Source: Avena insularis
Taxonomy: Eukaryota; Streptophyta; Magnoliopsida; Poales; Poaceae
NCBI GenBank assembly: GCA_023614405.1
Contig: CM042684.1
Span: forward strand, 469,473,650-469,537,649
Length of the DNA: 64,000 nt
Direction: 5' to 3'
Part shown: one piece after another, positions 45,985-58,100 of the stretch
How positions within the stretch are numbered: position 1 is the stretch's first letter
How the letters are laid out: every line of letters begins with the position of its first letter
Notes under the pieces: model-generated
Told to the model about the DNA's origin: nothing
Database searches by the model: none
The model's input: only the letters and a program-made list of their open reading frames with translations
Position numbers and translations under genes: made by a program

Positions 45985-46977
45985 GAGCATCTCTATTGGT
46001 TGCCCCAAAAAGCCCTGATGCCAATAAACTTTTTTTTAGGGCTTTGGTGGCAAAAAGGGTCCACAGTGGTAGTCCTAAAACACCAAACCCTAAAAAAATT
46101 ACTGGACAAGCCCTAAAATATGCCCCCTTTTGCCGCATAAATGTGGTTGCGTGCGGCTGCCGCAAACCCTCCGCCCCATTCCTACCGCCATGCAACCGCA
46201 CATGCGCGGGGAATTTTTTCCCTCCCGAGCCGCCACGCCTCCCACTATTTCGGCCAATTCTGGTCATGCCGCTGCCACCAAATCGAGCTGATACGGCCGC
46301 CGCTGCGCCTACCCCCCGCAGGAATCGGCCAGAATCGGCCTCTCCGCGGCCCTCCACGCTCCGCCTCGCTGCTGCCGCCCGCCGCCGCGACGCCATGCCG
46401 CCGCACCCGCAGTGTGACGGGCTTCTGTGGCGTCCACGCGCTCTCCTCTGGCCACTACGCCACGGAGGTGACCTTCGGCAGTGAGCGGCTCTGGCTCGGC
46501 ACATACGAGACCGCCGAGCAGGCCGCCCACGCCTTCGACGCCGTGTGGCAGCATGGCCTCCCTCGCTCCTTCCTCAACTTCAACGACATGGAGAGCGTCG
46601 AGCAGGCGGTGTTCGTCGCCAACATCGCAGAGACGAGCATCCGCACCAGCCGCGAGGAGCAGGAGCATCGCCGAGCGCAGTGACGCGGGGCCATCGACCA
46701 CGGAGGAGTACTCCGATTTCTCCGACTAGTGCAAAGTTCGTGTTGTGCAATGTCTTTCGTGTAGTCCTTCGTGCTAGTGCAATGTTTCTATAGTGCAATG
46801 TAGTTGTAAATCATCTGAACTTATCTGAAATGCACTGTTTTGTTTGAAATTCAATGTTTGTTTAAATTTTGCAGAAACGCAGAAAACCTACAGTCGTTTC
46901 CTAGCCCAAAAAACTTTTAGGGCATCACTTTTGGATTTTTAGGGCACAAAATTTATGGGCAACCATTAGAGATGCTC
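45985..46977. mobile_element. Harbinger-type element carrying a captured AP2 domain
   Basis: 993 bp with ends GAGCATCTCTATTGGTTGCC and (reversed) GAGCATCTCTAATGGTTGCC and a TAA target duplication (45982-45984, 46978-46980), diagnostic of PIF/Harbinger. No transposase. It contains an AP2/ERF-like coding fragment in its GC-rich core. Confidence 0.88.
46395..46683 (+). pseudogene. AP2/ERF-like coding fragment inside a Harbinger element
   Basis: From ~46414 the frame reads GFCGVHALSSGHYATEVTFG, then ERLWLGTYETAEQAAHAFDA and SFLNFNDMESVEQA, clearly an AP2 domain of the small grass-expanded ERF-like type with the expected flanking (RPSG-like) region. An ATG at 46395 (MPPHPQCDG) lies where such genes start but in another frame, so one indel separates it from the domain. 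The reading frame ends at 46683. A transposon-borne gene copy; expression unknown. Confidence 0.8.
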
Positions 46978-47539
46978 TAACTAAAGTCAATCTCTCGTAC
47001 ATACTGCATCAGGCGGGCGCTAAATGCTAGCTGTTCTGTTGCCTGCATGTATAGGCAAATATCCGTCAGTAAGATATTCGGCCCCAAGTGTTCTTTCAAC
47101 ATAGAAAACAGGTACCCCTCAGTTCAGAAATAGTAAGACGTTTTAATTTTGTAAATTGAATGTATCTAAACTTTTTTTAGTGTATACACTATGGGAGAAA
47201 CAAAAGACGGCGACAACAGATCTCTACGCTGATGACAAAATATCGGGGCCGTTGGCGAAGGCCCCAAGGCGGGCAGCCGAGCAAGCTTGCCGTTAGCCCA
47301 ATTTTGTCGTCGGCGTAGGGCGGGATAAGCCGATGGCAGTCGTCGGTGTAGACCGGGCCATCGTCGTAAGGATTGGACGTGACGGCGATGCGATAACGTC
47401 AAGTCTACGCCGACGGCAAGCTACTTTTCCTTTTTACCATATTAATCTTAGAAAAATCATAACTAAATCAATCTAATTCAGAAAAATAAACATAATATAT
47501 CAAAATTTGCAGGAAAATAAGATCTATCAATCTAAACTC

Positions 47540-49060
47540 AAATATTACATATTTTTGTTGAATATAATATAAAAACATTACACATACTTTTGTATAACAC
47601 ATTTTCCATTTTCCAAGTGTCAAAAACGGGTTTTATAGAGCAACCACCAAATGAAAGTTTTAAAATGGTACCACCTTATTTTTCAAAAATACTAGACCAC
47701 GTTGCATGGACAATGTCCCAACCGGCCTATCTTAAACCTTTCTGTCCACCCCTCATGAAAAAGACTAATTTCTACTGAATCGGTAGGAAGTGGATCAGAT
47801 TTGAACTACAGGTACATGATCTGATGCTTCTGATTTTTTCGAAAAAACATTTTTAGGTTCACAATATGCTATTTTATCAGAGATGCACTACAAGTTTAGC
47901 GAGGCTTAGCCCTGAGCTAAAAATCTTCCTGCCCACCATTTTGATCATAGTTTGAAACGGGCATAAGAAATTAAAAAAGATCCAAACAATGTAAAAACTT
48001 CGCGTGGGGTCATATTATGTGACATATTTACAACGAAAAATATCAAACTTGGTATACCGATTGCATCTTAAAAAACCTTCAAAAAAATAAGCTATCATGT
48101 TCGAGATTTCATGACTTTCAGGCCAAACGACCAATGTTATAACTGAAATTATGGCATAGTTTGTGATAATATGCCCATATTGTGCACAAATATGCATCAT
48201 AGGATGGCAAACAATATTGCAGGAGGAAGTTTTCCTTTTCATCATATGAAAAAGCCATTTTTCTTTTTTCAAGTGTAAAAAAGGTGTTTTGTGAAGCAGA
48301 CACCAAATGAAAGTTTTGAAATGGTACCACCCATTTTTCAAAAATAGTAGGGCACCTTGCATGGACAATATTCCAACCAGGCTATCTTAAACCTTTCTGT
48401 CCGCCCCTCGTAAAAAAGAAAAATTCCTACTGAATCGGTAAGAAGTGGGTCAGACTTGAACTACAGGTACATGATCTGATGCTTATGACTTTTTGGAAAA
48501 ATTAGTTTTAGGTTCACAATATGCTATTTCATCAGAGATGCACTGCAATTTTAGCGAGGCTCAGCCCAAGCTAAGAATCTTCATACCCGCTGTTTTGACC
48601 ATAGTCTCAAACAGGCATAAGAAATTCAAAAAACGATCCAAAAAATATAAAATATTCGTGTGGTGTCATATTATGTGACATATTTTCAAGGAAAAATAAC
48701 AAACTTAATATATTGATTGCATCTCAAAAAAAACCTTCACAGAAATGAGCAATCATGTTCGAGGTTTTATGGCTTTCTGGCCAAACGACCAATGTTGTGG
48801 CTAGAATCGTGACATATTTTGTGATAATGTGCCCATATTATGCACACATGTGTATCTTGGGATGGCGAAGAATGTTGCAGGAGGAAGTTTTTCTTTTCGT
48901 TGCACCAAAAAGCGGTTTTCTATTTACCGAGTGCCAAAATTGAGGTGTTTTGTGAAGCTGCCACCAAATGAAAGTTTCAAAATGGTACCATCCTATTTTT
49001 CAAAAAGCCATTTACTATTTTTCGAGTGCCTAAAATGGGGTGTTTCATAAATCATGACAT
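47540..49060. repeat. Tandem repeat of ~660 bp inside the CACTA element
   Basis: The marker CACCAAATGAAAGTTT appears at 47645, 48301 and 48964, giving offsets of 656 and 663 bp. Two full units and a partial third share long blocks, e.g. CTACAGGTACATGATCTGAT in the first two. Called ORFs of 60-117 codons here repeat with the unit and show no protein family. Confidence 0.85.
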
Positions 49061-49409
49061 AGTTTCGGCTTGTCCAGTGTTAAGAAGATATGATGCATGA
49101 TTAAAAAGATGACAGGATGTCATATTTGAATTTATCTTATTTTTGATCGATTTGCATATATTAGTTCTCGAATTACGCTTTATGTATTTGTAGATATGAA
49201 TTATTTAATATTAAATGGAAAAAGGCAAATAAATAAATTATATTTAATTTTTATTTGAATTCAAGGTTATTATTACTTATTCATTGTTGTTTACTTAGAT
49301 AATTGTTTGGAATATAAAAGAAATAAAGACGTCTAACATCATGGTCCAATGGTTAACATGACTGATATGATAGTATTAATAATAAGGTCTAATTTCTTTC
49401 TCGAAAGCT

Positions 49410-49495
49410 CATCCAGAAGGAACAGAGAAGTTAAGTGTGTTGTGGCTGGAGTAGTGTTAGGATTGGTGACCGTTTGAGAAGTTTGACCACGAGTA
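49410..49495 (+). ncRNA. 5S rRNA-derived segment in the CACTA element
   Basis: Aligns with the 3' two thirds of plant 5S rRNA: AAGTTAAGTGTGTTGTGG (box A region, 49428-49445), GAGTAGTGTTAGGATTGGTG (intermediate element and start of box C, 49449-49468), then GACCGTTTGAGAAGTT. The 5' third of 5S is not recognised. It has the internal RNA polymerase III control regions in order, though diverged, so transcription is possible but unproven; it is not a working 5S gene. Confidence 0.72.
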
Positions 49496-51192
49496 CAATT
49501 TAACTTGAGATTAAATATACTTACAGTTAAAAGTGTCCATATGAGATAAACGAGCTAAACAATTCAAAAAAGTTGGAAACAATTAGGAATTTTTTTGAAA
49601 ATAAATAAATTTGTTTTTGATTTTTTTAGGCAAGAGGGGCTACTACCCCGATGGCAATCCCGACAGGAGGTGGGCATCGGTGCCTGTCTCCTTTCCTGTA
49701 GTGATAGGTTCGTAGATACACTAAAAATCGTCTAGATACGTTCATTTCAGAAAGCTAAAATGTCTTATATTTCTACGGAGGGAGTAGAATGTACGGGAAC
49801 CCAACGATTCTACAGGCGCTCGTCCCCTCGATGCTTTGAGATTGGTGAGGCTTTTGACATTTGCTAATCTAAATCTAGTAATTGAAACATAAGTGGGATT
49901 TTTATGAAACCAGATTAAAACATGAGTGAAATAAGATAGAGAAGTTTTTTTAAATGTTTTGGGTCACCACATGGCTAACGTCACTGCTGACATCACTACT
50001 GTATATACCGGCTCCAATAAAATGAAGTTTCCAGCATGTACACGCTTCCCTATGACGCCCTACTATTTCTTAACCATTTGACTTTGATATTTCTTCCCCA
50101 GACTTTGAATCTTCTTTTTTTTTAGATCCCAGGTGTTAACAAGCTTTGAAAATCACCTGGCCTGCGCAAATGTGCAATGCTAGTAAGGTCCACGACAGCT
50201 CTACGCTGCTGGCACTCGTAGATCTCGATATCCTCTCTCTCTCTAAGTAAACCATCATCCTCGTATCATGAAGATCGCTATCAGCACGACGCGGTTTGTT
50301 TGATACGGTTTGTTTAGAGACAAAACAATTGCACTCATTACGAAGATGGACGCCAGGATTCTTCTATCTATGCCTAAACAATACATGAGCACGACTTAAC
50401 GATGGAGGTAAAGCGGATGCTCCGTCGAGGAACCGACGTGGCAGGGCTGGCTGGCTGGCAGAGAGTGATCGCAGCCAAGTTGCATGCTACAGTAGGAGGG
50501 AGCAAGCTAGGCGCGATAGGTGAACCAATCATGGCTTGTGTAGGATTCTTCGTTGAATTTCATTTTACCCGGCCGAGGCTTTGGCAGTGTGACGGCCTGA
50601 TGACATACAGGCAGCGCGAGGCGCCCCTCCGGAGACCAGGAGGGCATTACTTATGGACGTGGACCCGTGCTGCGCCCGTACATGGCACGATTAAGTTTAG
50701 CGGAGCGGCAGGGCAAAATGTATCTACTGCCAAAATTAAGTGGCCGGCTGGCCTGGTACGTACGGGAATAAATCCACACGTACGTCGCGTACGGACGGCT
50801 TGGTTCTTCCCTTGTTGGATGTATAAAAATTATTCACGGGGTTGTTGGGCATACTATACTACCGTAACGCGACCATTTGATGGAATCTCGTCCTTGCTTA
50901 ATTAGTACTGGTAGCAGTAGCGTCTCATCCTTGTTATTTACAGGGGTTTCTACTGCCAAAATTACGTGCTCCCTTTCTGAAATAAAGTGAATTGGATTTG
51001 TATAGATTCGTATGTATCTACTTCTTTTTTGAAATAAAGTGAATTGGATTTGTCTAGATTCGCATGTATCTGACATGTTTTAATATATACCTGCTCTGTC
51101 CGCAAATAACTATACTTCTAGCTTTTGTTTAAATCAAACTTTATTAAATTTGATCAATCTAATCTTATAGATAAATATAGCAACATATATTA

Positions 51193-51312
51193 CTCCCTTC
51201 GATCCATATTATTGTTCTCAGATTTGTCTAGATTCGATTGTATCTAATCATGTTTTAGTACTAGATACGTCCGAATCTAGACAAATCAAAGAACATAAAT
51301 TTGGATCGGACC
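51193..51312. mobile_element. Stowaway-like MITE
   Basis: Starts CTCCCTTCGATCCATATTA after TA, ends ATTTGGATCGGACC before TA, with inner inverted pair CAGATTTGTCTAGATTCG and CGAATCTAGACAAATC. Confidence 0.8.
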
Positions 51313-51336
51313 TAATACATGAAATTGCCATATTAT

Positions 51337-52516
51337 CAGGGCCGGTCGTGAGCTTTCGGGGGGCTCGGGGCGAAACTAAAATTTTGGGCCCCTTATTATA
51401 ATTTTTTTATGGATATATGACATGATAAAAAGTAAATAGTTTAAGTATACTTTCAACTATAATATTCATATAAAATAACAATGTTTACATGATACCTTAA
51501 AATTTTTTCCAAAAATTTTTAGAAGCAAAGTCCGCGACCATGAAATGAATATCAATCTCGTCCACTAACTTCTTCTCGATACATAGAGTCACTAAACCAT
51601 TTCACCTCTCCTGAGACATTATAGATCTCAAATAGCTCTTTAATAATTTCAACTTTGAAAAGCTTCTTTTAGCTGATGCAACAGTCACGGGCATAGTAAA
51701 TAATATCCGAGATACAAATATTAGGATAACAATCCGCTTTCCTCGCAAACTCAAAAAGCTCCATAGCAGATATTGATGTATTTGGCAAAGTGAACTTCAT
51801 AACACTTAACTTAGAAATAAGTGCATTTAACTCAATATCATATATATCAGGTTTACCATTTGTATCAGGCCGAGTAAAAGTTTTTGCAAATCTAGTGCAA
51901 TGTTCTTTCAGTTGAGAACCATCCAATGCCTTTAAGGATGTCGAACTTATTAAAAACCCAATTATATTTTTGAATGACTGGAATTCTTCAAATCCGCGCT
52001 AAGAATTCTAATTAGAATTAAGATTTAAGAACTAAGAATCAGGGCGTAACTAACAGAGAAATGGGCGGGAGCGGACCACTAGACTAGCAGCCAGGTGGTC
52101 GATCGTCTCGTTGATGGTCTGGCCTTCGCGCCTGGCGTCGATCGTAGAGGGCCTCGAGGCTCCCCGCTCCCGTATCCCGATCCCGTATTCCGATCCAGTG
52201 GAGGCGATAGGATTCGGGCAGGAGGCGTACGATTAATTGTTGGTTTCGTTTGCCGGGGAGAAAGCGGAGCGACCAACGTCGTCTAGGACTAGGAGTCGAG
52301 CGGTTGGCCTCCGCCTCGGCCTCGCCCTGTACCCATACCAATTGCCTCGGTTAGAGTCTATGACAGCGGAAAAAGCCCAATTAATCCATCAGTCCAATAA
52401 AAAATCTTTTTTATGATGTATACTAGGCCTGCCTATATATCATATTTCTAGAAGGGCCCCTATTTTTTTTGGGCCCGGAGCGGCTGCCCCGCAGGTCCCC
52501 CCAAGGGCCGGCCCTG
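51337..52516. mobile_element. hAT element with transposase remnant
   Basis: 1180 bp with ends CAGGGCCGGTCGTGAG and (reversed) CAGGGCCGGCCCTTGG and a perfect eight-base target duplication CATATTAT (51329-51336, 52517-52524). Carries the end of a hAT transposase on the minus strand; most of the gene is missing. Confidence 0.93.
51495..51926 (-). pseudogene. hAT (zinc-finger MYM-type-like) transposase, C-terminal remnant
   Basis: The 85-codon frame from 51926 has DIELNALISKLSVMK, SAMELFEFARKADCYPN and ISDIIYYARDC. After a frameshift near 51670 the next frame continues LLKSYLRSIMSQER and VTLCIEKKLVDEIDIHFMV, the dimerisation-region signature of plant hAT transposases. N-terminal domain and catalytic core are absent. 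Confidence 0.82.
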
Positions 52517-52523
52517 CATATTA

Positions 52524-55104
52524 TCTTTACTATAAAAAGTCTAGAGGTAGGTTTGTCCAATACGTTTCCATCAGCCAAAATACGTTTCCGTCCGTTAGAA
52601 GATTTTGCCCTCGCGTAAAACTGCATGTTACCCACCAATGCCACTAAGTAAAAAAACTGTTCAATATATTTTGTTCCGTCCCACGGTCCATCGACGAACG
52701 GGGAATCGTTCCCGAGCGAGAAGGCGCAACCCTGTCCGTCCATCTAGAATCCACAGGCCTCGTCGAGAGACGTTCCACCACGTCGCCGCTGCTGCCCCTG
52801 CTCGTGAAGCGCCGGTTCCCGTCGTTCCTTGCCGCCGGTCCGGGGAGTTTGGGGCCTCCAGTGTGGCGCTGCAGGCGATGAGACCTCCAAGAACCGACTA
52901 GCAACAGGGGCGGGCGCGCGTCCTCGACGCCGCGGAAGCCGATGCCGGCGTGACGAGTCGTCCCACCCAATGCCGGTTGCCTCGTTGGATGCAGAGGGTG
53001 TCATCTCTCTATTGGAGGACACGACGGAAGTCTCTGCCGTACGCTGCGCTGGTACCTTCTCGCCGACGGTCAAAGCTCGATGCTGGCGGCGCAGAGGGCG
53101 CCACTCTATGGGAGCTCGTGGCAGTGGTCCCTTTTGCATACCGCGTTGGAGGCCTTCGCGTATCCGGAGGGAGCCATATCTGCGCTGCACTACAACCCTA
53201 CCAGGCTACCACCACCAGAATCCCTGCAATACATCACCTCTGCCGCTGTCGCGAAGTCCCTCCTCCCCTGCCAGATGCGATGGGCCCGCTCCACTTCTTC
53301 TCGACCATCCGCGCGGTCTCCAGATCTCGATTCCATTCTGCTGGGGCGGTGGAGCATGGGGCTTTAGCGATGCAGGTCAGGGAGAGATCTGAAAGGACGC
53401 GAGGCAGTAAAACTTCAAGATGGGGTCACTCAGGGCGGCTGTAAAACTCCACAATCGACCCTCATGTACGTACCTGCTTCAAGAACTGAAGGTGCACAAA
53501 TCTCTCCTCCCTAATTACCCGGTTTTGATTCACATGATGTTTGTATGCTTCTAAACTTTGTGCCAAATGATATGAGAGGGAAAGAATACTTGACTAGCTA
53601 GAGCAATAGTACCTGGAAGTTTACATGACAAATCTTCATAGTGCTAATATTTTCGGATTCAACTGCATCAAGCACTAGTTGATTCTGAAGTAGAATTGAC
53701 AAATTTACTTCTTTGCCTTTCACAAAGATCATTTCTAGGCTAAGATTCTTTAGCTTGAAGAGGTTACCATTAAAACACATTTTGAAGGGAAACATTTAAA
53801 AAGAAACCTGAATTTTCTTTATGCAGCCTGACAAAATGAACAACCATCTAAAGGAGCAGTTGAATTCCAATACACCAGCCTTGCAGGAAATGCAAATGAG
53901 AACCGAAGAATGAATTGCCACTGTAAAATTGTAAATGAAGATTTGTCAATGAAGAAACTTGAGGAGCGCCCGACTGAGTTGAAGCCACTGTCTATGTTGT
54001 CAACCCGTTGTCATCAAGTGTGCGGTCACTGCTTCTAGATACCACTTTTCTTTTGTTTCGAGATGCCACTTTTCTTGATTGCACTTGAGGAGCGCCGGAC
54101 TGAGCTGAAGCCACTGTCTACCTTGTCAACCCGTTGTCAACAAGTGTGTGCGGTCACTGCTTCTAGATGCCACTTTTCTTGATTGGGTTCATGGTTTAAC
54201 GATCTAATCTAACCTGGTATTGTTTGGAAAGAAATGGAGGGCAATGTTCCTGCAACCAAGGGCACACTTTGGTTTGGGTGATTGAGATGAGGATCAGCTG
54301 AATGATGAGTATAGCTTACACCTATCTTCTTCAGATGTATTGTTGATATCTTATGAATGCAAAAATTTGTACAGTACTACTTTTGAGATATCACTCTTGG
54401 CATTGCCCGCAAAAAGATAGTATGTTCCATAAGCATTCTCACACTTCTTTTCTTTTGTAAATAAAAAGATTTTAGATTAGTGAAACGAGCTCATCAACGA
54501 TTTGCTTTTAACTCAATAAGATGGGATGTGTACTCCTATGTCACTGTCCTATTAGAAGGGTGTCCATAGATCCTAGAGTTTCTCAAACTTCGATGATAGC
54601 AACCGTTTTGTTAGCAACCTGTATAGTAGTCAAGTACACATTGATTCTTTTCTCTTGTTTCCTTTGCTGAAATTCTTCCGAGCACCCAGTCAAGCATCTA
54701 TAAAACCTCGTTGGAAAATAATAAAATAAATGAAAATATGATTGCAAAATAAATGTAGTTGAGACATTTCCTGTTTTGTCAATTTTTTTACTAAAATTAT
54801 GAAGTAGACAATGCCAAAGTATCACTGATGAGAATTTTCTTACATAAATGTTTTTTTTCCGTGTAAGTTTTTTTTAAAAAAATTCACCGATATCGGCCAT
54901 TTTTTTTAAGGACGAGGGGGTGGCGACCCATGTGTAGAACCTATGGCACTGTGTTAGGTGATCTTCATTCAAAGAAAAAAACAGAAGGCAATAATTGTCA
55001 CAATGTATTCATAAGTTTGTATGTGATGTATATCCCGTGAAGTATAAATGTTTCGATCAATATATCTTTTGTTGGGCCATAGCAACGCACGGGTATTTAT
55101 CTAG
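52524..55104 (+). mobile_element. Helitron-like element H1
   Basis: Starts TCTTTACTATAAAAAG after an A and ends GCAACGCACGGGTATTTATCTAG before a T, i.e. 5' TC and 3' CTAG with a CCNTNGC...GCACGG hairpin-like motif just before the end. No RepHel gene. GC-rich segments at 52680-53440 with overlapping ORFs and a later AT-rich part look like captured gene pieces that I could not identify. Confidence 0.7.
53958..54186. repeat. 126 bp tandem duplication within Helitron H1
   Basis: CTTGAGGAGCGCC begins at 53958 and again at 54084; both units continue with GAAGCCACTGTCTA, TTGTCAACCCGTTGTC and GCGGTCACTGCTTCTAGAT. Confidence 0.85.
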
Positions 55105-58100
55105 TCTATACTATAATTTTTTCTTGCGGTAGGTTCGTCCACAAAAATTTCCGTACGAATTTTTTGGTCGGTTTTACCCCTCACTCTTCGGGGTATTTAC
55201 ATGATATGCCACCGCAAAGTCAAATATGCTCGTTCTGTGAAAAGAAAAGAAAATCCCAGGCGGTGCTCCCTCTCGCGCCCAGACGATAAGGACTTGGAGA
55301 CAATGAGAGGCACCGGGGATTGAAGAGGGAGATGGCACGACGGGGATACAAGGAGGGTCCATGGCGGCACCATGGAAGCAGATGAGTTCGTGGAGCAGAG
55401 GGGTGTCGGGCGACGGCGGAGGGCGACGGGCAGTGGGCGTCAGATTGTTTTTGTTCGCAGATTTTCTGAGATGAGGGGAGGGGACGGCACGACACGGCTG
55501 AGCCATGCGTCCTCCTCAGCGAGCCACATCATGCCACCAGCCCCTCAATCTTTAGCCATGAGGAGCTCCACCTCCTCCGGCCGGTGGAACGGGATCGCGG
55601 CGATCCCAATCCTACGCTCCCCAAATCCAGCCTCTCCTGTCCGAACTAACGACATGATTCATCTCCGATCCGGAGGTGGGTACTGTAGCTAGAGGTCGGG
55701 CTCCTGGGAAGGTCGCCGCCTCTCTAGGTCGCCGGGGAGGAGCATGAAATCCTGCATGACTGGGAGGAAGAGGCGAGCCTGCACGACGGCCTCTGGCTGT
55801 ACGGATTCTGCATCTTGCTCAATCTCCCCCGTCCTAGATTGCAACCAGCAGGAGCGCGGCAGGCGTCAGCTCGAGACTCTGTGCCACCGCCATCACCAGA
55901 TCCTTCCGTGCCAAGCTGCAGGCCACCGGCGTCATCAAGCTCCCCTGCTTTAGGGACTAGCATCAGCCGCCAATCGCTCTATTAATTTCCTCTTCACCTA
56001 TGGTTGTTCTTATCATGGATGGCGGGAGGAAATTAGAGGCATGGGATACGGATAGAGGAGGGATCCTCCGTTGCTAACACTAATCTGTCGTCGGTGGCAG
56101 CCTGGATTGGGGCGGCCTGTGGCAAGGACAAGGAGCTGAGAGGTTAGGGAAGTCTGTGCGTGTAGCTTGTGTCCTCGGTCCTCGCAGTGGCTGCTGGTTG
56201 TGTAGATAGGTGAACGGAGAGAAATAGCCTTCAGCGTGTCTCGATTTAGCAAAACAACACAATACGACCAGCGGGACAGCACAAGACACCGGAGAGTGTT
56301 GTTTTATTCTGAATTGTTCATCTGAATATGAAAGAAATCTTTGTTTGCTCAAAAAGAAAAAAAATGTTCGTCTGTTGTGATTATATAATAAATAAGTAAA
56401 TTATTACGAACATGATCATGACTGCGATAAGTTAATCTGTTACTAATTTGGCATCGCCAAATTGATTGTTTATGTAGATGTCATTTATCGTGTAAAATAG
56501 GATGTTAGTTAGGCAATATTTGTTAATTGCTCTAATCCAAATAAGTTGTCTTAGATTTGTCTAGATTCAATTGTATCTACACATGATTTATGACATGCTA
56601 TTACAAGCCGGCAATAACGTAGGAAACGCTCTCGCTCGCTCGCTAGCCTCCCGGGGCGACGGGCGAGCCCCCGACCCTCCTCCTCTCTAGACCCTCCTCT
56701 CCCGCCATTGCCGCCGTAAGGGTCACGCAAAGCTCACAGGCCGGCGTGGCTGGATCATTTATCCCGCGTGTGCGGAGGGAGGCGCGGGGGCTCCCGTTCA
56801 GCGGTGGTGTGGTGGTGACGAGCTCCACTCGGGTGGCGGCGCGAGGCGGCGATGTCAGGGCTGCAGGCGTGGGTGGCGTGGGCAGCAGAGGCGCTGGTGG
56901 CGGCGACGGCCGGAGGTGTGGGTGGGTGACCTCGTGGCGGGCGGGGGGGGGGGGGAGGGGGGGCTATAGGCCCAGATCCGGGCCCGTCTAGGCCCGATCT
57001 GGGTTGGGCAGGCCCTGGCCTGAGCATGCCTACCCTGCCCCCTTTCCGTCTAAGCCATGCATGCTCGCTGCAGTTTTTGCGCGGTTGCAGTTCTGGCTGT
57101 GGCATTGTGGCGATTCCACAGCGATGGTGGGAGCCCCAAGCCCAACTGTTCTTCCCCTACGATGGCGTGCACATGGCGGCGATGCGATGCGCACGCGGGT
57201 GTAGGTGTTATAGCGTCGACGCTGCGCTGGTGGCTGGAGTTGACGTCTTGATGGCGATCTGGCCGGCCTGGCGCTCCATGCCTAGGTGCGGCCACCCACT
57301 ATCTCGTCCCTTCTCCCCAGCTCCGAGCGCAGCATTGCTGCTGCTCTGGCCGGGTTAAGTTGAGCCCAACGCCACCTTGGCATAGAGGCTTGAGGTGCCC
57401 GTGCGGCGCTGGCGGCGGGGTGGGTGCTGGTTGGCCGGTGATGCTTCTCTGAAGTGGTTGTGCGCTATCCTACCGGTGACCCTTCCCATGGCGGCACCTG
57501 GGCCGCTTGCGGATGGTGTTGCGCCCTTAAGCAGCTTGTCCCCTTGTGGGCATGGTTGCCCCCGATCCGGCGCGCTAAACGTGCCGCCAATGTAGTGGGA
57601 AGGATCCAACGTGGTAGCTCCTGGTGAGGAACGGACAATATTCGGTTGCGGTGAGAGGGCACCATGCTCCGAGTGAAAGCCCTGCCTTTCGGGGCCGGTG
57701 ACGACGGCGCCTAAGGGCGTCGTTTCCTCTGAGGCATCACTGAGGAGTTTCGGCACCTCCCTCGCCCAGTGTCTCATGTCTCGGGTGAAAACCTTAGATT
57801 TGGCTTGCCAGATCGGGCAACGGCGGCGTCTTTGACGCCGTACCCTCCATGGAGGCGTTGTCTTGAGGACTTGACTCTGGTTCATACATTGGTTCTTCGT
57901 TGTGGATTCTGGCGTTGGCCACATTGGAGGCGTCTTGCGGTGTTGGCGTACCTGCCTCCCTAGTGGTATCACGGTGGCTTGCGCGACGAGGATCTTCCTC
58001 GGACCACGCGAGCAAGCCTTCGGATGTGCGGTGGTGGGTTGGCCTCTCCGCTTGATGGCGGGCTGGTGAAGACTGCACACTTGCGCGTGTTGAGGCTGCT

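Larger units (their letters stand above)
47187..49703. mobile_element. CACTA element, nonautonomous
   Basis: 2517 bp beginning CACTATGGGAGAAACAAAAG and ending, reversed, CACTACAGGAAAGGAGACAG, with a three-base ATA target duplication (47184-47186, 49704-49706). No transposase is encoded. GC-rich ends (CGTCGGCGTAG, CGACGGC) surround AT-rich inner repeats. A 5S rRNA-like segment lies near the right end. Confidence 0.92.
47115..49784. mobile_element. Stowaway MITE split by a CACTA element
   Basis: Left half 47115-47186 (from CCCCTCAGTTCAGAAATAGT) and right half 49704-49784 (to TTCTACGGAGGGAG) form one Stowaway once the CACTA is removed. TA flanks at 47113-47114 and 49785-49786. Confidence 0.8.
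44625..51192 (+). repeat. Duplicated unit, copy 3 (starts with PYL 3' flank copy)
   Basis: Begins CATTTTGACCACACACACA like the PYL 3' flank at 28581, but no PYL coding sequence precedes it. Later markers: GTTTGTTTGTTCTTGC (~45728), CATCAGGCGGGCGC (47005), GAAAATCACCTGGCC (50148), GATTCTTCTATCTATGCC (50358), GTTGTTGGGCATAC (50840). It is split by two Harbinger-type elements, a Stowaway and a CACTA. Its last part continues at 58811 beyond the hAT/Helitron cluster. 50979-51071 holds a ~45 bp duplicated piece. Confidence 0.78.

Noticed and set aside
49340..49400. Possible tRNA gene just before the 5S-like segment
   Set aside because: A- and B-box matches are loose and no cloverleaf with acceptor stem could be drawn by eye; kept only as a remark in the 5S finding.
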